Source of the DNA: Paenirhizobium cremeum
GTDB lineage: Bacteria; Pseudomonadota; Alphaproteobacteria; Rhizobiales; Rhizobiaceae
Length of the DNA: 64,000 nucleotides
Direction of reading: 5' to 3'
Assembly (NCBI RefSeq): GCF_022884085.1
Contig: NZ_JAGGCS010000001.1
Span: 186,001-250,000 of the forward strand
Positions 29,484 to 37,496 of the stretch are shown here, piece by piece (the stretch's first letter is position 1; each line of letters starts with the position of its first letter). The position numbers were made by a program, and so were the translations under genes. The notes under the pieces were generated by a model that saw only the letters and a list, made by a program, of their open reading frames with translations, did not search any database and was not told the DNA's origin.

Positions 29484-30257
29484 ATGCGTATCGCCACCCG
29501 TTTCCTTGCCGCCGCTTCGATCGCCGCACTGTCGCTTTTTGCCGGCTCCGCGATGGCGGAAGACAAGTTGATTATCGGCACCGAGGGCGCCTATCCGCCC
29601 TTCAACAACCTCGAATCGGACGGCTCGCTCGTCGGCTTCGACATCGACATTGCCAAGGCGCTGTGCGAGGAGATGAAAGTCACCTGCGAATTCGTCACCC
29701 AAGACTGGGACGGCATCATCCCGGCGCTTCAGGCCAAGAAGTTCGACGCGATCATCGCGTCCATGTCGATCACGCCGGAGCGTCTCGAAAAAGTCGACTT
29801 CTCCAAGAAGTACTACAACACTCCGCCGGCAATCGCCGTCCCGAAGGATTCCACGATCACCAAGGTCGAGGAACTGAAGGGCAAGGTGCTCGGCGCGCAG
29901 TCCTCGACCACCCACTCGAACTATGCTGAAAAGCACATGCCCGATTCCGAGCTGAAGCTTTACCCGACCGCTGACGAATACAAGCTCGACCTGTCGGGCG
30001 GCCGTGTCGACGCCGTCATCGACGATATCGTCGTTCTCTCGGAATGGGTGAAGTCCGACGCCGGCTCCTGCTGCAAGATCCTGACCCCGCTTCCGATCGA
30101 CCCCGAAATCAACGGCCAAGGCGCCGGCGTGGCTGTCCGCAAGGGCGAAACCGCGCTTGCCGACAAGTTCACGACCGCGATCGCAGCCATTCGCGCGAAC
30201 GGCAAGTACAAGGAAATCAACGCCAAGTACTTCGACTTCGACGTTTACGGCGAATGA
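29484..30257 (+). CDS. Polar amino acid ABC transporter substrate-binding protein (257 aa)
   Basis: A periplasmic binding protein of the lysine/arginine/ornithine/histidine or octopine type. The signal peptide 'FLAAASIAALSLFAGSAMAE' is cleaved after AMA. 'IGTEGAYPPFNNLESDG', 'GFDIDIAKALCEEMK' and 'DGIIPALQAKKFDAIIASMS' are the ligand-binding family motifs. The 'SCCKIL' pair is common in this subgroup. The ATG at 29484 follows AGAGAGGA. Two permease genes follow after a hairpin. A basic amino acid or opine is the likely ligand, not provable by eye. Confidence 0.92.
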   Translation: MRIATRFLAAASIAALSLFAGSAMAEDKLIIGTEGAYPPFNNLESDGSLVGFDIDIAKALCEEMKVTCEFVTQDWDGIIPALQAKKFDAIIASMSITPERLEKVDFSKKYYNTPPAIAVPKDSTITKVEELKGKVLGAQSSTTHSNYAEKHMPDSELKLYPTADEYKLDLSGGRVDAVIDDIVVLSEWVKSDAGSCCKILTPLPIDPEINGQGAGVAVRKGETALADKFTTAIAAIRANGKYKEINAKYFDFDVYGE

Positions 30258-30281
30258 TCCCCTGAAAAACTGAAGTCATGG

Positions 30282-30308
30282 ATGGCGGAGGACGCGTTCT
30301 TCCGCCAT
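30282..30308 (+). promoter_or_regulatory. Intercistronic hairpin between binding protein and permease genes
   Basis: An 11-bp stem with one G-T pair (30282-30292 with 30298-30308) around a 5-base loop, 24 bases after the binding-protein stop and 58 bases before the permease start. Such hairpins in ABC operons protect or terminate the upstream message, giving more binding protein than permease. There is no clean T run, so partial termination or 3'-end protection are both possible. Confidence 0.6.
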
Positions 30309-30366
30309 TCTTGTAATGCAGAAGCGAAAATAAGATGCGGTATAAACCGCCAAGGGGAATTTTGGC

Positions 30367-31170
30367 ATGAGCGGAGCGTTTTCCGCCCTCGGATCGTTGT
30401 GGTCCTGGTTGCAGTATGTGTTCGATCCGTTCTGCGGGCCTGTAGGGATCTTCCATCTTCTCGGCGGGTCATCGCTGGTGTCCTGCGGAGCCGCCGGCTG
30501 GGGTGACGAAATCGCCCTCGGCGTCAAGGTCACCGTCTCCCTCTCGCTCGCCACCCTGCCCTTCGGCCTGTTGCTCGGTTTCCTTGTTGCGCTTTCCATG
30601 CAGTCGAAGGAAAAGCTCCTGCGGCTCGCCGGCGGCATATACACCACGATCTTTCGCGGCCTGCCCGAACTCCTGACCCTCTTCATCATCTATTACGGCG
30701 TGCAGATGCTGATCCAGGGCGTGCTGTCATGGTTCGGCTATGACGAACGCATCGAGATCAATGCCTTCATCGCGGGGATGATCGCGCTTTCCGTCGTGTT
30801 TTCCTCCTATTGTTCGGAGGTCCTGCTGTCGGCGTTCCGGGCCATCCCCCAGGGGCAGTACGAGGCGGGCGACGCCCTCGGTCTCGGACGTGCGACCACC
30901 ATGCGCCTTGTCATCCTGCCGCAGCTCATCCGCATCGCGCTCCCCGGTCTCGGCAATCTTTGGATGAACCTCCTCAAGGACACCGCGCTTGTCTCCGTCA
31001 TCGGCCTTGCAGATATCCTGCGCCAGACAGGGATCGCCGCGAAGGTGAGCAAGGAGGCGTTCCTGTTCTACGTTCTGGCCTGCGGCCTCTATCTCGTCCT
31101 CGCCATGCTGTCTTCGATCGTCATCAGCGCGATCGATCGTTCGACCAGAGGCGCGGAGGGCCGCCGATGA
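30367..31170 (+). CDS. Polar amino acid ABC transporter permease, HisQ-type (267 aa)
   Basis: An inner membrane permease of the His/Glu/Gln/Arg/opine family: about five membrane helices with the permease signature near 'AFRAIPQGQYEAGDALGLGR', the EAA loop that docks to the ATPase. The first about 50 residues include a Cys-containing hydrophobic stretch characteristic of rhizobial HisQ/OccQ-like proteins. Its stop overlaps the start of the next permease by four bases (ATGA), so the two are translationally coupled and should form a heterodimer. Confidence 0.92.
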   Translation: MSGAFSALGSLWSWLQYVFDPFCGPVGIFHLLGGSSLVSCGAAGWGDEIALGVKVTVSLSLATLPFGLLLGFLVALSMQSKEKLLRLAGGIYTTIFRGLPELLTLFIIYYGVQMLIQGVLSWFGYDERIEINAFIAGMIALSVVFSSYCSEVLLSAFRAIPQGQYEAGDALGLGRATTMRLVILPQLIRIALPGLGNLWMNLLKDTALVSVIGLADILRQTGIAAKVSKEAFLFYVLACGLYLVLAMLSSIVISAIDRSTRGAEGRR

Positions 31171-31997
31171 GCCACGTAAAGGAACTTATTCCGCCCCGCC
31201 CGGCACCGCCCCAGCTCGCGCGCCGCATCAGCAAGAGCCGCATAGCAGGGGGAATCGTGCTCGCGCTCTGGTTCCTGCTGGCTGTCGGCATCGTCTACAT
31301 GATCGTTTCCAACTGGGACCCGGATAAATTCGCGAGGTATGGCGAACGCTATTTCTCGGGCCTCCTGACCACCTTGATGCTGGTGGTGGGTTCCATCACG
31401 CTTGGCGCCCTGCTTTCGTTGCCCATCGCCTATGCCCGCATGTCGAAGAACCGGGTGCTCAACACCGTTTCCTATGCCTATGTCTACCTCTTCCGCGGAA
31501 CGCCGCTGCTCGCCCAGATCTACCTGATCTATTACGGACTAGGTTCGTTCCGTCCGCAGATCGAGGCTGTCGGCCTGTGGTGGTTCTTCCGTGAGGCCTG
31601 GAATTGCGCCCTGCTTTCCATGACGCTCAACACCGCCGCCTATCAGGCCGAAATCCTGCGCGGCGCGATCCGCAGCGTACCGCGCGGCCAGACGGAAGGC
31701 GCGAAATCGCTCGGCCTTCCGGCCTCCGTGACATTCTGGAAGGTTATCCTGCCTCAGGCGCTGATCGTCGCGCTTCGCCCCTATGGCAACGAGATCATCC
31801 TGATGATTAAGGGATCGGCCGTCGTCGCGGTCGTCACGGTTCTCGATCTGATGGGGCAGACCCGCTACACCTTCTCCCGCACGTTCGACTATCAGGCCTA
31901 TCTCTGGGCGGCGATATTTTATCTCTCGATCGTGGAATTCATGCGCCACGCCTGGGGATGGATGGAAGCACAGTTGACGCGGCATCTGAAACGTTGA
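31167..31997 (+). CDS. Polar amino acid ABC transporter permease, HisM-type (276 aa)
   Basis: Second inner membrane permease of the system, with the EAA loop 'AIRSVPRGQTEGAKSLGL' and the family segment 'YVYLFRGTPLLAQIYLIYYG'. The N-terminus has a cytoplasmic Pro-rich stretch before the first membrane helix. The start codon overlaps the upstream stop (ATGA). No ATP-binding protein gene follows: the operon ends in a hairpin and then comes usg. The system must use an ATPase encoded elsewhere, or share one. Confidence 0.92.
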   Translation: MSHVKELIPPRPAPPQLARRISKSRIAGGIVLALWFLLAVGIVYMIVSNWDPDKFARYGERYFSGLLTTLMLVVGSITLGALLSLPIAYARMSKNRVLNTVSYAYVYLFRGTPLLAQIYLIYYGLGSFRPQIEAVGLWWFFREAWNCALLSMTLNTAAYQAEILRGAIRSVPRGQTEGAKSLGLPASVTFWKVILPQALIVALRPYGNEIILMIKGSAVVAVVTVLDLMGQTRYTFSRTFDYQAYLWAAIFYLSIVEFMRHAWGWMEAQLTRHLKR

Positions 31998-32021
31998 GCG
32001 CTGCTCGAGTTGCGATAAAAC

Positions 32022-32051
32022 TTGGCAGCACTCACGGGCCCATGCTGCCAA
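32022..32051 (+). terminator. Terminator of the ABC transporter operon
   Basis: A 9-bp perfect stem (32022-32030 with 32043-32051) around a 12-base loop, followed by a T/A-rich run ending in TTTT. It lies 25 bases after the second permease stop. Confidence 0.6.
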
Positions 32052-32093
32052 TATATTGTTTTAAAAAGAAAAAATTCGTTTATGACAGTTTTG

Positions 32094-32108
32094 TTAAGCC
32101 TCGTTTAA
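32094..32108 (+). promoter_or_regulatory. CtrA-type box upstream of usg
   Basis: TTAA-N7-TTAA, a perfect match to the consensus recognised by the cell-cycle regulator CtrA of Alphaproteobacteria. It lies about 115-130 bases before the Usg start, in an AT-rich promoter-like region. A further TTAAC occurs about 30 bases downstream. CtrA control is an inference. Confidence 0.5.
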
Positions 32109-32221
32109 GCCTCATTCGCTTATAGTTTCGTTAACCGTGTTTCACGGCACGGCCACCGGCCTCGCCGAAGCGGAAACCGCCGGCCCCGGTTCCTTCGGAA
32201 TGGGAACAGAACGAGGTTGCG

Positions 32222-32488
32222 ATGAACCACGACATGGAACTGATGCTCAAGGGATACGGTCTGACGACCGCCCAGATACTCTACCGCCTTCCCGATCACC
32301 CGACATTCCTGCAGACCTATATCTGGCAGCACTATGATCTGGCGCCCGACTTTCCCGAGATGCGGACCTTCCTGAAATTCTGGCAGGAAAAACTCGATGG
32401 TCCCCTTCATTCCGTGCGCTACGTTCACAAGAAGATGATAACGGCAGGCGAGTGGCGCGCCCTGAAGGGCGAGTTCATCCTGCACTGA
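32222..32488 (+). CDS. usg: Usg family protein (88 aa)
   Basis: A short conserved rhizobial protein, recognisable from 'LKGYGLTTAQILYRLPDHP' and 'LQTYIWQHYDLAPDFPEM'. The name comes from its position upstream of trpF in the tryptophan operon of some Alphaproteobacteria; the function remains unknown. No trp gene is seen here. It is rich in aromatic residues and has no signal peptide or membrane helix. An AGG-type site precedes the ATG. A CtrA-like box lies upstream. Confidence 0.85.
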   Translation: MNHDMELMLKGYGLTTAQILYRLPDHPTFLQTYIWQHYDLAPDFPEMRTFLKFWQEKLDGPLHSVRYVHKKMITAGEWRALKGEFILH

Positions 32489-32595
32489 CCGGAGGCCGGG
32501 ATCTTCGGCTGATTGCAAATGGCGGCTCGAACGGTTAGAGCCAGTCGCGAATGGCTGTCGGCTGGCGGCAGCCGGATGCAGCGGAGCGGTTTGCA

Positions 32596-33411
32596 ATGGC
32601 CAAGATCGACGAGGAAGCCCTGGCGGAAGCGTATAATCGCGCCCTGGCGCTGGAAAAAGCCGGCGACATCGACGCGGCCGTGAAAGCCTACGAGGAAGTG
32701 CTGGCGATTGATCCGGAAGACCATGGCGGCGCCTCCGTTCGCATCGCATCGCTCGGGCGCGGCGAGACACCGCCCAAGGCGCCGGACGCCTATGTCGAGA
32801 CCCTGTTCGATCAGCACGCGGAAGCCTTCGAGGATATTCTCGTCGAGCAGTTGGGTTATGCAGTGCCGGTTATGGTCCGCCAGCGGTTGCAGACGCTCGA
32901 CCTCGGTCCCTTCAAGCGCATGCTCGATCTCGGCTGCGGCACCGGCCTGACGGGCGGCACCCTGCGGGACATGGTCGACGACATCACCGGCCTCGACATC
33001 TCCGAAAACATGGTGGAGATCGCCCACGAAAAGGATCTCTACGAGACCCTCTACGTTGCCGAGGTCGAGGATTTCCTGGAAGACAATGACGACGAGCCCT
33101 TTGACCTGATTACCGCCACCGATGTCCTGCCCTATCTCGGCGCGCTGGAGCCGCTGTTTTTCGGCGTGGCCGAAAACATGGTCGAAAACGGGATCTTCGT
33201 ATTCTCCTCGGAAACCCTGCCCGACGACGTCATGGCCGGCCGCCCCTACATGGTTGGCCCGCACCAGCGTTTCGCCCATGCGGAAGCCTATATCCGGGAA
33301 CGGCTGGCCGCCACCGGCTTCGAACTTGTCGAAATCTCCGAAATCAACGTGCGCATGCAAGACGGCCATCCGACGCCCGGACATCTGGTGATCGCGCGCC
33401 TGCGCGGCTGA
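32596..33411 (+). CDS. Class I SAM-dependent methyltransferase with N-terminal TPR-like repeat (271 aa)
   Basis: Residues 1-40 form a tetratricopeptide-like helix pair ('AYNRALALEKAGDIDAAVKA'). A Rossmann methyltransferase domain follows: SAM-binding motif I 'MLDLGCGTGLTGG', motif II 'GLDISENMVEIA' and a motif IV acidic stretch 'FDLITATDVLPYLG'. Similar TPR-methyltransferase proteins are common in rhizobia and resemble trans-aconitate or ubiquinone-type enzymes only distantly. The ATG at 32596 follows GGAGCGG. Substrate unknown. It may be co-transcribed with usg, 107 bases upstream. Confidence 0.85.
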   Translation: MAKIDEEALAEAYNRALALEKAGDIDAAVKAYEEVLAIDPEDHGGASVRIASLGRGETPPKAPDAYVETLFDQHAEAFEDILVEQLGYAVPVMVRQRLQTLDLGPFKRMLDLGCGTGLTGGTLRDMVDDITGLDISENMVEIAHEKDLYETLYVAEVEDFLEDNDDEPFDLITATDVLPYLGALEPLFFGVAENMVENGIFVFSSETLPDDVMAGRPYMVGPHQRFAHAEAYIRERLAATGFELVEISEINVRMQDGHPTPGHLVIARLRG

Positions 33412-33565
33412 CAGTCCGTTTCTCCGTGGCGTCAGCCCCCGCGACGGGGCGGTGATTAAGGCAGCACTCGTCTGGGTCAAGCTTGCAGTACGGTCCGCCG
33501 GTAGCGGACGACTGGAAGGTCAGGACCCGGATAACCTCAAGATATATCTCTACAATGGTGGACAT
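33344..33565 (-). CDS. Candidate small protein divergent from LysR gene (73 aa)
   Basis: A 73-codon frame whose ATG at 33565 is preceded by AAGGAG at ideal spacing, one of the best ribosome binding sites in the window. It starts 'MSTIVEIYLEVIRVLTFQSS' and contains a 'CKLDPDECC' cysteine cluster. Third-position GC is in the usual range. The last 23 codons overlap the 3' end of the methyltransferase gene on the other strand, so the true protein may be annotated shorter or not exist. It is divergent from the LysR-family gene, a typical position for a regulated target. I recognise no family. Confidence 0.4.
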   Translation of the reverse strand: MSTIVEIYLEVIRVLTFQSSATGGPYCKLDPDECCLNHRPVAGADATEKRTVSRAGARSPDVRASDGRLACAR

Positions 33566-33654
33566 GGCATTTCTCCTTTGCCCACCATCTCAACGCACTT
33601 GCGCCCTCTTCTCAAACGAGCTTATCGTGCGCTTCGATTGACTTGAGGTTATGG

Positions 33655-34575
33655 ATGAAGCGCGGTCGCCTGCCCCTTACGGCATTGAGGAGCTTCGAGG
33701 CGGCGGGCCGTCTCGGAAGCTTCACCGCCGCATCGCAGGAACTCTTCGTCTCGCAGGCCGCCATCAGCCGGCAAGTCCGTGAACTGGAGACAATCCTCGG
33801 CAAGCCGCTGTTCGAGCGCGGTCATCGCCGCGTCACGCTGACGCCGGCGGGCCGCAGGCTGCTGGAAAGCCTGACGACCGCCTTCGACCGCATGGCGCTC
33901 AGCCTGGATGAAATCGCCGGGGAACCGCAAAGGCGGACGCTGGTCATCAGCAGCGAACCGGGCTTTGCCGCAAGCTGGCTCGGACCTAACCTGCGGCGCT
34001 TCAACGCCGCCTATCCCGATATCGATCTGACCGTGGATTCGGATCAGCGCCTCATCGACTTCCGGCACAGTCAGGCCGAAATCGCCATCCGCCACAGCGT
34101 CGACCGGGACGCCTGGCCTCGCACTAAGGCTCGCAAACTGACCGATGTAATGCTGATCGCGGTCGCGGCACCCGTCCTTCTCGCCTCAGGCCCGCCCATC
34201 AGGACAGCCATGGACATTCTCCTCCACCCGGTTTTGCACGAGGAGAACCGCGACAACTGGCAGAACTGGTTGGCAGCGGCGGGCGTCGATGCGACAGTGC
34301 CGGCGGGACCGGTCTACACCGATAGCGCCCTGGTGCTGCAAGGCGCCCTGCGAGGGGACGGCATCGCCCTCGTCGACCGTCTTCACGCGGCCGAGGCATT
34401 GCGAAACGGAGCCCTGCTGCGGCTTTTCGACCACGCACTCCCCTTCGGAACCTTCTGGATCGTCGCACGCGACTTCGATCACCTGACGGACCAAGCCCGT
34501 GCCTTCATCGGCTGGCTCGATGCCATGATGGTCCGGGAGGATGCAAACCAGCCGAATGCAGCAGTGCTTCCGTGA
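33655..34575 (+). CDS. LysR-family transcriptional regulator, GcvA-like (306 aa)
   Basis: The N-terminal helix-turn-helix 'RLPLTALRSFEAAGRLGSFT' to 'FVSQAAISRQVRELETILGKPLFERG' is typical of GcvA/AmpR-like LysR proteins, followed by an effector-binding domain of the periplasmic-binding-protein type. The ATG at 33655 follows GAGG; a TTG four codons upstream is possible. It precedes a hydroxyacid dehydrogenase gene by 105 bases in the same direction. Divergent from a small candidate gene. The effector is unknown. Confidence 0.88.
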   Translation: MKRGRLPLTALRSFEAAGRLGSFTAASQELFVSQAAISRQVRELETILGKPLFERGHRRVTLTPAGRRLLESLTTAFDRMALSLDEIAGEPQRRTLVISSEPGFAASWLGPNLRRFNAAYPDIDLTVDSDQRLIDFRHSQAEIAIRHSVDRDAWPRTKARKLTDVMLIAVAAPVLLASGPPIRTAMDILLHPVLHEENRDNWQNWLAAAGVDATVPAGPVYTDSALVLQGALRGDGIALVDRLHAAEALRNGALLRLFDHALPFGTFWIVARDFDHLTDQARAFIGWLDAMMVREDANQPNAAVLP

Positions 34576-34680
34576 CCTTTGGTCCCTATGCCGTGCGCGA
34601 TTTCCAGCAGGTCGGCGGCAAGAGCCTTTTCCGCGCGCCGTTCTTCCTTTAAGCGGGAGGCACAAGCACAGGAGAACAGC

Positions 34681-35550
34681 ATGGCAAAGGTCGCATTCAT
34701 CGGTTTGGGCGTCATGGGGTACCCGATGGCGGAGCATCTGAAGACCAAGGGCGGTCACGAGGTAACGGTCTACAACCGCACCGCCGCCAAGGCCGAGAAA
34801 TGGGCAGCCGCGTTCGGCGGCCGTATCGCGCCGACGCCGGCCGAGGCGGCCGCAGATGCCGATTTCGTCTTTACCTGCGTCGGTAATGACGACGACCTGC
34901 GCTCGGTGACGATAGGTGAAAACGGCGCACTTGCCGGTATGAAGGCCGGCGCAATCCTGATCGACAACACCACGGCATCCGCCGAAGTTGCGCGTGAGCT
35001 TCATGCCGCCGCGACCGCCAAAGGCTGCGGCTTCATCGATGCCCCTGTTTCCGGCGGGCAGGCCGGCGCGGAAAACGGCGTGCTTACGGTGATGTGCGGC
35101 GGTGACGAAGCGACCTTTGACAAAGCCAAACCCGTGATCGACGCCTATGCCCGCATGGTCGGCCTGATGGGGCCGGTCGGCGCCGGCCAGCTTACCAAGA
35201 TGATTAACCAGATCTGCATCGCGGGTCTGGTCCAGGGTCTCGCCGAGGGGATTCACTTTGGCAAGAAAGCCGGCCTGGATATTGAAAAGGTTGTCGAAGT
35301 TATCTCCAAGGGGGCGGCCGGCTCCTGGCAAATGGAAAATCGGCACAAGACCATGAACGAAGGCAGGTACGACTTCGGCTTCGCCGTCGACTGGATGCGC
35401 AAGGACCTCGATATCGTCCTCACCGAAGCCCGCCGCAATGGCGCCAGCCTTCCCGTCACCGCGCTGGTCGATCAGTTCTACGGCGAGGTACAGAAGCTCG
35501 GCGGCAATCGCTGGGATACCTCTTCGCTTCTCGCAAGGCTGGAAAAATGA
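34681..35550 (+). CDS. NAD(P)-dependent beta-hydroxyacid dehydrogenase family protein (289 aa)
   Basis: A 3-hydroxyisobutyrate/tartronate semialdehyde reductase type enzyme. The dinucleotide fold 'AFIGLGVMGYPMAEHLK' opens the protein, the substrate region 'FIDAPVSGGQAGAENGVLTVM' and the catalytic Lys segment 'GAGQLTKMINQICIAG' follow. Length fits. The ATG at 34681 follows AGGAGAAC. It overlaps the AlkD-like gene by four bases (ATGA). The precise substrate within the family cannot be set; valine catabolism (MmsB) or glyoxylate metabolism (GlxR/GarR) are options. Confidence 0.85.
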   Translation: MAKVAFIGLGVMGYPMAEHLKTKGGHEVTVYNRTAAKAEKWAAAFGGRIAPTPAEAAADADFVFTCVGNDDDLRSVTIGENGALAGMKAGAILIDNTTASAEVARELHAAATAKGCGFIDAPVSGGQAGAENGVLTVMCGGDEATFDKAKPVIDAYARMVGLMGPVGAGQLTKMINQICIAGLVQGLAEGIHFGKKAGLDIEKVVEVISKGAAGSWQMENRHKTMNEGRYDFGFAVDWMRKDLDIVLTEARRNGASLPVTALVDQFYGEVQKLGGNRWDTSSLLARLEK

Positions 35551-36239
35551 CGCTTGGCCGCGCAGCCTCGACCCCGGAAATCGTGGCGCATCTCGAAACG
35601 CTGCGCAACGAAACCAACATCGAGGGCATGTCTCGCTTCGGGATCGCCACCGAAACGGCGCTTGGAATTTCCAATCCCGACCTGCAGAAACTGGCGAAAA
35701 CGATCGGACGGGATCACCGCCGCGCCTTCGAACTCTGGCAGACAGGGCTGCGCGAAGCACGTATGCTGGCGATCTACACTGCCGACCCGAAGATCATGAC
35801 AAAGCCGGAAGTACTGGCCTGGGCCGCCGACTTCGCCTCCTGGGAGATCGTCGATGCCGCCGCCGATCTTCTGACCGAGACCCCTTACTGGCGCGAACTG
35901 ATCGTGGAATTTGCCGGCGACCACAGGGAGTTCGTTCGCCGCGCCGCCTTTTCCATGATCGCCGGCGCGACCGTCCACAACAAGAACGAACCGGATGCGG
36001 CCATCATCGCCTTCCTCCCGCTGATCGAGCGGCATACGGGAGATGACCGCAACTTCGTGAAAAAGGCCGTGAACTGGGCGCTTCGCAACATCGGCAAGCG
36101 CAACCGGACCTGTCATGCCCCGGCGCTGACGCTTGCGGAAAAACTCGCCGCAAGCGAAGACAGAACGGCTCGCTGGATCGGCAAGGACGCGCTTCGCGAG
36201 CTCACCAGCGACAAGATCCTCGCAAGGCTCAAGGCCTGA
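35547..36239 (+). CDS. DNA alkylation repair protein, AlkD-like HEAT repeat (230 aa)
   Basis: A helical-repeat protein of the AlkD/AlkC type: 'NIEGMSRFGIATETALGISNPDLQKLAK', spread over the first 60 residues, and 'FVKKAVNWALRNIGKRN' near the C-terminus are the family segments. AlkD proteins excise cationic alkylated bases without base flipping. Some rhizobial members lack catalytic proof, so it may be a non-catalytic DNA-binding relative. The start overlaps the previous stop (ATGA). Converges with the Lrp-type gene, leaving only 15 bases. Confidence 0.82.
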   Translation: MTLGRAASTPEIVAHLETLRNETNIEGMSRFGIATETALGISNPDLQKLAKTIGRDHRRAFELWQTGLREARMLAIYTADPKIMTKPEVLAWAADFASWEIVDAAADLLTETPYWRELIVEFAGDHREFVRRAAFSMIAGATVHNKNEPDAAIIAFLPLIERHTGDDRNFVKKAVNWALRNIGKRNRTCHAPALTLAEKLAASEDRTARWIGKDALRELTSDKILARLKA

Positions 36240-36254
36240 CGGCCAGCGCCCCGC

Positions 36255-36743
36255 TCAGTCCTCCGCCGACTTCTGGTTGTCGAGGACCATGTAATCGAGC
36301 GGCAGTTCGGTCGTATATTTGATCTGCTCCATGGCGAAGGCGGAGGAGACGTCACGGATTTCGATCTTGGCGATCAGACGCTTGTAGAAGGCATCGTAAG
36401 CCGCAATGTCCGGAACGACGACGCGCAGAAGATAGTCCACGTCACCGCTCATGCGATAGAACTCGACCACTTCGGGAAACTCGGAAACGACCTCGGAAAA
36501 ACGCTTCAGCCACTCGATCGAATGACTGGAGGTGCGCACCGACACGAAAACGGTCACCTTGGTATTGACCTTCGCCGGGTCGAGCAGGGCGACGCGGCGA
36601 CGGATCACACCGTCCTCTTCCATCTTCTGAATACGCCGCCAGCAGGGCGTCGTCGACAAACCGACCTTCTTGGCGAGATCAGCAACAGCCAGTGTGGAGT
36701 CTTCCTGAAGGATGCGGAGAATTTTTCTGTCGAGTCGATCCAT
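36255..36743 (-). CDS. Lrp/AsnC-family transcriptional regulator (162 aa)
   Basis: N-terminal helix-turn-helix 'LDRKILRILQEDSTLAVADLAKKVGLSTTPCWRRIQKME' occurs in the usual Lrp positions, over about residues 4-45, and a C-terminal RAM ligand-binding domain with 'FPEVVEFYRMSGDVDYLLRV' follows. Such regulators control amino acid metabolism and are usually autoregulated. It stands alone; the region upstream is AT-rich. The effector amino acid cannot be inferred from sequence. Confidence 0.92.
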   Translation of the reverse strand: MDRLDRKILRILQEDSTLAVADLAKKVGLSTTPCWRRIQKMEEDGVIRRRVALLDPAKVNTKVTVFVSVRTSSHSIEWLKRFSEVVSEFPEVVEFYRMSGDVDYLLRVVVPDIAAYDAFYKRLIAKIEIRDVSSAFAMEQIKYTTELPLDYMVLDNQKSAED

Positions 36744-36807
36744 GCTCTTACCTTTCGAATATTATTCTCGATATAGCGTGAAAAACCTTAAAGCAAAGAA
36801 AATTGTT

Positions 36808-37434
36808 TCAGGACAGAAGTCTTTCCACTTCCCGCCGCAGCATCGGCAGCACATCAGCCTCGAACCATGGATTGCGCTTCAACCAAGCGGTGTTCCGCCA
36901 GCTCGGATGCGGCAGGGGCAGGATTTTCGGTCCTTCGGTATTGGAGAGAAGGAAGTCGCGCCAGTGCTGGACCGTTTCGGTCATCGATTTGCGCCGCCGC
37001 CCGCCGAGATGCCAGGTCTGTGCATATTGTCCGATCGCCAGCACGAGTTCGATCTGCGGCATGGCCGCCATCACCGTCGACCGCCATTGCGGTGCGCATT
37101 CGCGTCGCGGCGGCAGGTCATGGCCCTCTGCATCATAGCCTGGAAAACAGAAACCCATGGGCACGATGGCAAACCGCGACTGATCGTAAAAGGTCTCACG
37201 TTCGACGTTGAGCCATAACCGCAGGCGGTCGCCGGACGCATCGTTGAACGGAATGCCGGTCTGGTGAACCTTCATGCCCGGCGCCTGGCCCGCGATCAGG
37301 ATGCGCGCCGTCGTGGAGATATAGGCGACCGGTCTGGGCTCATGCGGCATCCTGTAAGCCTCGCCGCCCGCTGGACAGTCCCGGCAGATCCGGCAGGAAG
37401 CAATCGCGCGCCGCAGCGCCTCAACCTCATTCAT
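36808..37434 (-). CDS. Uracil-DNA glycosylase family protein (208 aa)
   Basis: Belongs to the family 4/5-like UDG superfamily: the N-terminus carries a Cys cluster ('SCRICRDC', Cys14, 17, 20) and a further Cys in 'RRECAP', consistent with an iron-sulfur site; motif A is 'ILIAGQAPGMKV' and motif B 'LPLPHPSWRN'. Motif A lacks the Glu of typical family 4 enzymes, so activity on uracil is uncertain. Base excision repair is the presumed role. It lies between a regulator and a nuclease gene on the same strand. Confidence 0.8.
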   Translation of the reverse strand: MNEVEALRRAIASCRICRDCPAGGEAYRMPHEPRPVAYISTTARILIAGQAPGMKVHQTGIPFNDASGDRLRLWLNVERETFYDQSRFAIVPMGFCFPGYDAEGHDLPPRRECAPQWRSTVMAAMPQIELVLAIGQYAQTWHLGGRRRKSMTETVQHWRDFLLSNTEGPKILPLPHPSWRNTAWLKRNPWFEADVLPMLRREVERLLS

Positions 37435-37496
37435 CCCGCCACTCGTTTGTCTGCGCCTTGCGGAAAGAGATCATGGAAGGATTCGCATTCATCGTT

